A stretch of DNA of 33,992 bases, from the NCBI GenBank assembly GCA_035468355.1, contig DATITA010000073.1, forward strand, positions 1 through 33,992, written 5' to 3'. Shown here one piece after another: positions 30,499 to 33,992 of the stretch (within the stretch, counting starts at the first letter, position 1; the number at the start of each line of letters is the position of its first letter). A program made the translations under genes and the position numbers. Source of the DNA: DATKSS01 sp035468355. GTDB taxonomy: Bacteria; Chloroflexota; Dormibacteria; Dormibacterales; Dormibacteraceae. The notes beneath the pieces are model-generated. The model was given only the letters and a program-made list of their open reading frames with translations. It ran no database searches and had not been told where the DNA came from.

Positions 30499-31314
30499 GT
30501 GGGGGCTCTTCGCGTCATGAGTCCCAGCCACGAGCTGGAACTCCCGAGCGACGACTTCGGCTTCGATCCCGAGTTCACCGATCGTGTCCAGGGCATTGCA
30601 CTCTGGTTCTATCGAAAGTACTGGCGAGTCGAGACCGAGGGTGTCCTCAACGTGCCTGCTCGCGGCCGGGCGCTGCTGGTTGCGAACCATGCCGGCATGG
30701 TCCCTTACGACGGCGCGATGATCCGCACCGCGATCATGGCCGAGCATCCAGTCCCGCGGCACGCTCGAATGCTGGTCGTGGACTGGGCGTTCGCCATGCC
30801 GTTCACCAACATGCTGCTCACCAAGACTGGCAACGTCCTCGCCCACCCGGACAACGCGACCACGTTGCTGGAGCGCGATGAGCTAGTAGGCGTGTTCCCC
30901 GAGGGGGTGAAGGGTGCCGCGAAGCAGTACCGCGACCGATACCGCGTTCGCCGCCTGGGACGTGGCGGATTCGTCCAGGTCGCCCTGCGCACGGGCGCGC
31001 CGATCATCCCGGTCGCCGTGGTCGGCTCGGAGGAGCTCCACCCGGTGCTCGCCGATATCCGGCCATTGGCGCGAACCCTCGGACTCCCGACGGTTCCGCT
31101 GACTCCGACCTTTCCCTGGTTCGGGTTGGCAGGGCTGATTCCTCTCCCGTCGAAGTGGTTCATCGCATTCGGCAAACCGATCGAGGTCGCCCATTACGGC
31201 CCTGGGGCGGCCAACGACGCGCGCCTTGTGCTCGAGCTGAGCGAGCGAGTGCGCGAATGGATACAAGGCACGCTCCACCGACTGCTGCCTCGCAGGCGGT
31301 CCGTCTTCTTTTAA
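30499..31314 (+). CDS. PlsC-like lysophospholipid/glycerol acyltransferase
   Basis: This 271-aa LPLAT-superfamily protein probably acylates a glycerolipid at the membrane. Motif I is ANHAGMVPYDG, where the catalytic His and Asp are separated by six residues instead of the usual four; motif III VFPEGVKG and PIIPVAVVGSEE are conserved. The variant spacing is reproduced in a recognisable subgroup as far as I recall, so it need not be inactive. GTG 30499 is used because it is 9 nt after CATAAT; ATG 30517 (253 codons shared minus six) is the alternative. A lipoprotein gene follows. Confidence 0.87.
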   Translation: MGALRVMSPSHELELPSDDFGFDPEFTDRVQGIALWFYRKYWRVETEGVLNVPARGRALLVANHAGMVPYDGAMIRTAIMAEHPVPRHARMLVVDWAFAMPFTNMLLTKTGNVLAHPDNATTLLERDELVGVFPEGVKGAAKQYRDRYRVRRLGRGGFVQVALRTGAPIIPVAVVGSEELHPVLADIRPLARTLGLPTVPLTPTFPWFGLAGLIPLPSKWFIAFGKPIEVAHYGPGAANDARLVLELSERVREWIQGTLHRLLPRRRSVFF

Positions 31315-31370
31315 TGCGCGCGATGTCCGTGCCGCAGGGTCCTTGGGGTAGCGCCGTTAGCTATTTTTCG

Positions 31371-32018
31371 ATGATCAAACGATTGGTCGCGATCGTAATG
31401 GCGGTGTTGGTCGCAGCAGCGTGCGGGGGACCGGGAAGCACCTCTGGCGCCAAGGGGCCCACGGCCTCGAGCGTCGCAGTGCAGTCATCAGACCTGCCGG
31501 CCGGCATGGTCAAGTGCGACCTCTCGGGCGACATCGACAGCTTTCTGTCCAAAGAGAAGAACCAGGACCAGGGCACGTACAAGTCCACCAGCACGGACTG
31601 GGAGGCGCTCAAAAACGGCGGTGCGACTGCAGGGTTCACGTCCTTTTACGCAGACAATGCCGCGCACTGCACTGCGATCAAGAGCAGCGGGTATGACATC
31701 GGCACTGCGAGCTACAAGCTCGCCGTCAACTTCGTGACCCAGTTCAAAGATGAGAAGAGCGCGGCGAATGCGTACGCCAACGACTCCATCTTCGGTTTCA
31801 AGACTTCCCAGCTGCGCACGGGAGGCCTGGGCCTCACCGAAGGGACGGCCACGGGCCTCACCGCCAGCTCGATCGTGATCAGCGCGCCGATATCGAACCA
31901 GTACTTCTACATCGCCATGTGGCAGAACAAGACGTTCGTGGTGATCCTTGCCATCCTCAACGTCGACGCGGCGGCGAGCAAAAAGGTGGCCGCGCTGGAG
32001 AACGGCAGGATCAAGTAG
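31371..32018 (+). CDS. Putative lipoprotein, unknown function
   Basis: This 215-aa protein has a type II signal peptide: basic start MIKRL, hydrophobic VAIVMAVLVAAA, then C22 (AAAC|GGPGS), followed by a Gly/Ser/Ala-rich linker. The mature domain has two Cys (in MVKCDLSGD and AAHCTAIKS) that could form a disulfide, and ends KKVAALENGRIK. I do not recognise a domain. An in-frame ATG at 31323 would add 16 residues before the signal peptide and is less likely. It precedes a cell-wall amidase by about 40 nt. Confidence 0.75.
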   Translation: MIKRLVAIVMAVLVAAACGGPGSTSGAKGPTASSVAVQSSDLPAGMVKCDLSGDIDSFLSKEKNQDQGTYKSTSTDWEALKNGGATAGFTSFYADNAAHCTAIKSSGYDIGTASYKLAVNFVTQFKDEKSAANAYANDSIFGFKTSQLRTGGLGLTEGTATGLTASSIVISAPISNQYFYIAMWQNKTFVVILAILNVDAAASKKVAALENGRIK

Positions 32019-32043
32019 CGCCTCAGCTGGCGGTCGGCTCTCA

Positions 32044-32049
32044 TATACT
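32044..32049 (+). promoter_or_regulatory. Candidate -10 (TATACT) of the cell-wall amidase gene
   Basis: TATACT lies in the gap after the lipoprotein gene; the next in-frame initiator-like codon of the amidase is an ATC 10 nt downstream, not ATG, GTG or TTG. Confidence 0.4.
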
Positions 32050-32059
32050 TGCGCGGCCG

Positions 32060-33016
32060 ATCGCAAACGCCCGCAACGTCCCACTACGCACTCGGCGCCG
32101 GCGGGGGCCATCGCCCCTCCTTCGCACAGCGCTCGCCCTGGCGCTTCTCGTGTCGTGCTGCCTCGTGGTGGTCGGCGCCATGGCGGCGATGCGCCCGGCG
32201 GGAGCGGCCGCCGGCATGCTCAGCATGGCGCTCGCACCCAGGATTCAGGCCCCGACTCAGTTGCAAGTGGGCGGCATCGATGCCGGAGCGTGCATCAGCT
32301 ATCCAGCCGCGGGCGCGCAGTCCAGTAAGACGGTTTTCATCGATGCGGGTCATGGCGGCCTGGACCCTGGCGTCGTGGGTTCCGCCGGCGGGAGCCCCGT
32401 CCTCGAGAAGGACGCCACCCTGGCCGTAGCGATACACCTCGGCGCGCTGCTGCGCGCGGACAGTTACGGCGTTGTGATGGCGCGGACGCAGGATTCGTCG
32501 GTCACCAGGCTGGCCGCCTCCGACTCGATCACGGGCGCCCTGACCAACTCCGCTGAACACCGAGACCTCGTGACGCGCGTCGCGTGTGCCAACGCGGCCG
32601 CTGCGGCGGTGCTCGTCTCGATCCACTTCGACGGGTTCAGCGACCCGACCGTGGGCGGGACCGAGACGTTCTACGACTCCACCCGCCCGTTCGCCGCCAC
32701 CAGCAAGCGGTTGGCGGCGGACCTGCAGGCCGGGCTCGTCGGCGGGCTTGGCACGTCAGACCGCGGGGTCTGGACCGACGACAAACTGGCCGCCCCAGCT
32801 CTGACTCCCTCCGGCGACTCGTACGGCCATCTCATCGAGCTGGGCCCCGCATCGGCGGGATGGGTCGACGATCCGAGCCAGATGCCGGGAGCGCTGGTCG
32901 AGCCCCTCTTCATCACCAACCCGACCGAGGCGCAGATCGCGACCGACCCGGCCGGTCAGCAGCGGATCGCGCAAGCGATGGAGGCGGGCCTGGTCAAGTT
33001 CTTCAGCGGCGCGTAA
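32060..33016 (+). CDS. N-acetylmuramoyl-L-alanine amidase (Amidase_3), start unusual
   Basis: This roughly 318-aa exported protein cleaves the muramic acid-L-alanine bond of peptidoglycan. It has an Arg-rich start (LRTRRRRG) and a signal/anchor helix (ALALALLVSCCLVVVGAMAA). The zinc-amidase domain from about residue 90 shows FIDAGHGGLDPG, the second ligand Glu in VLEKDA, VSIHFDGF and the catalytic ALVEPLFITN. Between the stop of the lipoprotein and the membrane helix there is no ATG, GTG or TTG in frame; the ATC at 32060 is a possible non-canonical start. An ATG at 31919 deep in the lipoprotein gene is the only standard upstream start. Confidence 0.85.
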   Translation: MANARNVPLRTRRRRGPSPLLRTALALALLVSCCLVVVGAMAAMRPAGAAAGMLSMALAPRIQAPTQLQVGGIDAGACISYPAAGAQSSKTVFIDAGHGGLDPGVVGSAGGSPVLEKDATLAVAIHLGALLRADSYGVVMARTQDSSVTRLAASDSITGALTNSAEHRDLVTRVACANAAAAAVLVSIHFDGFSDPTVGGTETFYDSTRPFAATSKRLAADLQAGLVGGLGTSDRGVWTDDKLAAPALTPSGDSYGHLIELGPASAGWVDDPSQMPGALVEPLFITNPTEAQIATDPAGQQRIAQAMEAGLVKFFSGA

Positions 33017-33037
33017 CAGGGGGGGTCGTGAAGTGTT

Positions 33038-33065
33038 GGCGGTGAAGGCTCGCGCCCTCACCGCC
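33038..33065. terminator. Bidirectional hairpin between convergent genes
   Basis: GGCGGTGA (33038-33045) pairs perfectly with TCACCGCC (33058-33065), with further G-C pairing possible in the loop. It lies between the stops of the amidase and the secreted protein. A U-tract is lacking. Confidence 0.5.
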
Positions 33066-33078
33066 GTGGTTCAAGTCC

Positions 33079-33699
33079 TTACGAAGTGAATGCGTCCAGC
33101 GTGAATGTGCCGGACCCGTCCGTTGTTCCGACGCCGTTCTCGAAGAAGCAACCGCCGCCGAAGGACAGCCCGACCTCGGTTACGTTCGCAGCCGCAGCGT
33201 TGAAGGCTTCTGCATTAGCGGCGCTGGTTTGGCCGTTCCAGTCGCTCAACAGCCCGAGCGTGGGGTCGACTACGGCCTTGATGGTCGCCGTGCCGTTCGC
33301 GAGGACGTAGCTGGCAGTCGAAGCATCCGCCCACCAGTAGTTGGTGTAGGCGAACTTGGCCCCCGGAGGGATGCTCTCAAAGAAGAGGCGAGCGGTTGCC
33401 GGGGTTGAGCCGCACGTGCCGCTCGCAGTGAAGGTCGCTCCCTCGTTTACACCAGATACCGTGAATGTGGCTGTCATCGTTGAGCTCAACAGGTTGCCAA
33501 GCAACTCGCGGTCCTTGCTGTTGTAAAGCAGGCGTGTCTTGTCAGCGACGCTGAAGTTGACGGTGGCAATGCCCTCTGATCCCTGCGCTGAGCCGTTTGC
33601 GAGCTGCCAGTGGTTTGATGGATCAGCCAGCGCGCCTACGCCACCGAATCCGATGACAGCCGTGGCCGCCACCATGAGTCCGATCACAAACCTCTTCAT
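33079..33699 (-). CDS. Secreted protein of unknown function
   Basis: This 206-aa protein has a clear signal peptide (MKRFVIGLMVAATAVIGFGG, cleavage probably after GALA). The mature part is Thr/Ser/Ala/Gly-rich with predicted beta strands (TMTATFTVSGVNEGATFTAS) and three Cys (CG, GGGCFF), resembling an immunoglobulin-like or pilin-like exported domain without a named match. ATG 33699 has AGGAG about 8 nt upstream. It faces the cell-wall amidase convergently. Confidence 0.75.
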   Translation of the reverse strand: MKRFVIGLMVAATAVIGFGGVGALADPSNHWQLANGSAQGSEGIATVNFSVADKTRLLYNSKDRELLGNLLSSTMTATFTVSGVNEGATFTASGTCGSTPATARLFFESIPPGAKFAYTNYWWADASTASYVLANGTATIKAVVDPTLGLLSDWNGQTSAANAEAFNAAAANVTEVGLSFGGGCFFENGVGTTDGSGTFTLDAFTS

Positions 33700-33702
33700 A
33701 AG

Positions 33703-33711
33703 CCTTCTCCT
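33703..33711 (-). promoter_or_regulatory. Strong Shine-Dalgarno site of secreted protein gene
   Basis: AGGAGAAGG on the minus strand precedes ATG 33699 and fixes this start. Confidence 0.6.
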
Positions 33712-33827
33712 GGGCGTCTATTTCAGTGACGCGCCTGCCGATCCTGAACTTTGGTTCGGTATTGGGACCCGGCATAAAGCACTGAGATGACGCCGCCCCA
33801 CTGATGAATATAGTGGTTATCAGGTGA

Positions 33828-33844
33828 ATTAACCCGGGCTTAAT
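33828..33844. repeat. Near-palindrome ATTAACCCGGGCTTAAT
   Basis: This 17-bp dyad with one mismatched pair lies upstream of the secreted-protein gene, close to an AT-rich stretch containing a minus-strand TATATT (33808-33813). It could be an operator; no known motif is matched. The remaining 33720-33870 interval holds no gene that I can see. Confidence 0.3.
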
Positions 33845-33870
33845 GCCCCTGTCGCGAGAAGTGGGCGCGA

Positions 33871-33946
33871 TGGTGCGCCTGGCAAGAATCGAACTTGCTG
33901 CCTCTTGCTCCGCAGGCAAGCGCTCTATCCGGTGAGCTACAGGCGC
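33871..33946 (-). tRNA. tRNA-Arg, anticodon GCG, CCA encoded
   Basis: The minus strand folds into a complete 76-nt cloverleaf: 7-bp acceptor GCGCCTG/CAGGCGC, D-arm GCTC/GAGC with an 8-nt loop, anticodon stem CTTGC/GCAAG with loop CTGCGGA, a 5-nt variable loop, T-arm GCAAG/CTTGC with TTCGATT, and a genomic ACCA end. The anticodon (33911-33913) is GCG, decoding CGC (and CGU by wobble) as arginine. Confidence 0.95.
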
Positions 33947-33957
33947 GCGAACCGTTC

Positions 33958-33963
33958 AGTTTA
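33958..33963 (-). promoter_or_regulatory. Candidate -10 (TAAACT) of the tRNA gene
   Basis: TAAACT on the minus strand ends 11 nt before the mature tRNA 5' end, implying a short 5' leader. The same hexamer is the -10 of the promoter at 26910-26937. Confidence 0.45.
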
Positions 33964-33992
33964 GGCGAGCGTCGATGGCCGCCGTCGCGGTC

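Noticed and set aside
1..33992. CRISPR array, insertion sequence or tandem repeat
   Set aside because: No regularly spaced repeats, transposase genes or terminal inverted repeats were seen.

Overview
This GC-rich window (roughly two-thirds G+C by eye) is densely packed bacterial chromosome with about 35 protein genes, one tRNA gene and almost no non-coding space. GTG and TTG starts are common, and many operon genes overlap by 4 nt (NTGA). Several gene families (ATP-type PEP carboxykinase, PccB-type carboxylase, a MoaD-MoaE fusion, a COG4867-like VWA protein, GT87 membrane proteins, a GH15 glucoamylase) point to a terrestrial Actinobacteriota, Chloroflexota or Dormibacterota-type organism. I cannot fix the phylum from this sequence. 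Nothing looks like a phage, plasmid, insertion sequence or CRISPR array. The window is core and metabolic chromosome.

Layout. 1-5.5 kb: the end of a DUF72 protein, a divergent SDR/zinc-alcohol dehydrogenase pair, a YgjP-like metallopeptidase and a GH15 glycosidase. 5.5-10 kb: an acyl-CoA carboxylase beta subunit divergent from a LysR-GT87-UPF0173 operon. 10-16 kb: an amidase, a VWA-domain protein, pckA, a SLOG protein and the MoaD-MoaE fusion. 16-18.5 kb (minus strand): an operon of an unknown protein, a class V aminotransferase, an O-methyltransferase and a small membrane protein. 18.5-24 kb: clpP, then a minus-strand operon of ATP-dependent DNA ligase, an MBL-fold hydrolase, a Na+/H+ antiporter and a GT87 protein. 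24-27.3 kb: two small Cys-containing proteins converging on a SufR-like regulator/NAD(P)HX epimerase/MBL nuclease operon, with an unknown 104-aa protein behind the most consensus-like promoter of the window. 27.5-34 kb: a single-domain cNMP-binding protein, an alpha/beta hydrolase, UspA, a tyrosine recombinase, an acyltransferase, a lipoprotein, an N-acetylmuramoyl-L-alanine amidase, an unknown secreted protein and tRNA-Arg.

The main structural signal is in the expression sites. About a dozen unlinked genes carry a TANNNT hexamer only 6-12 nt before the start codon with no Shine-Dalgarno sequence, which is the signature of leaderless mRNAs. At two places one near-palindromic TATCGTA heptamer can serve as the -10 element of both divergent leaderless genes. 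At four genes the first start after the -10 belongs to a 9-11 codon upstream ORF instead of the main gene. A second class of genes (UspA, UPF0173, O-methyltransferase, secreted protein, the 104-aa protein) has clear Shine-Dalgarno sites. The tRNA is Arg with anticodon GCG, unusual for bacteria, where ACG is the norm.
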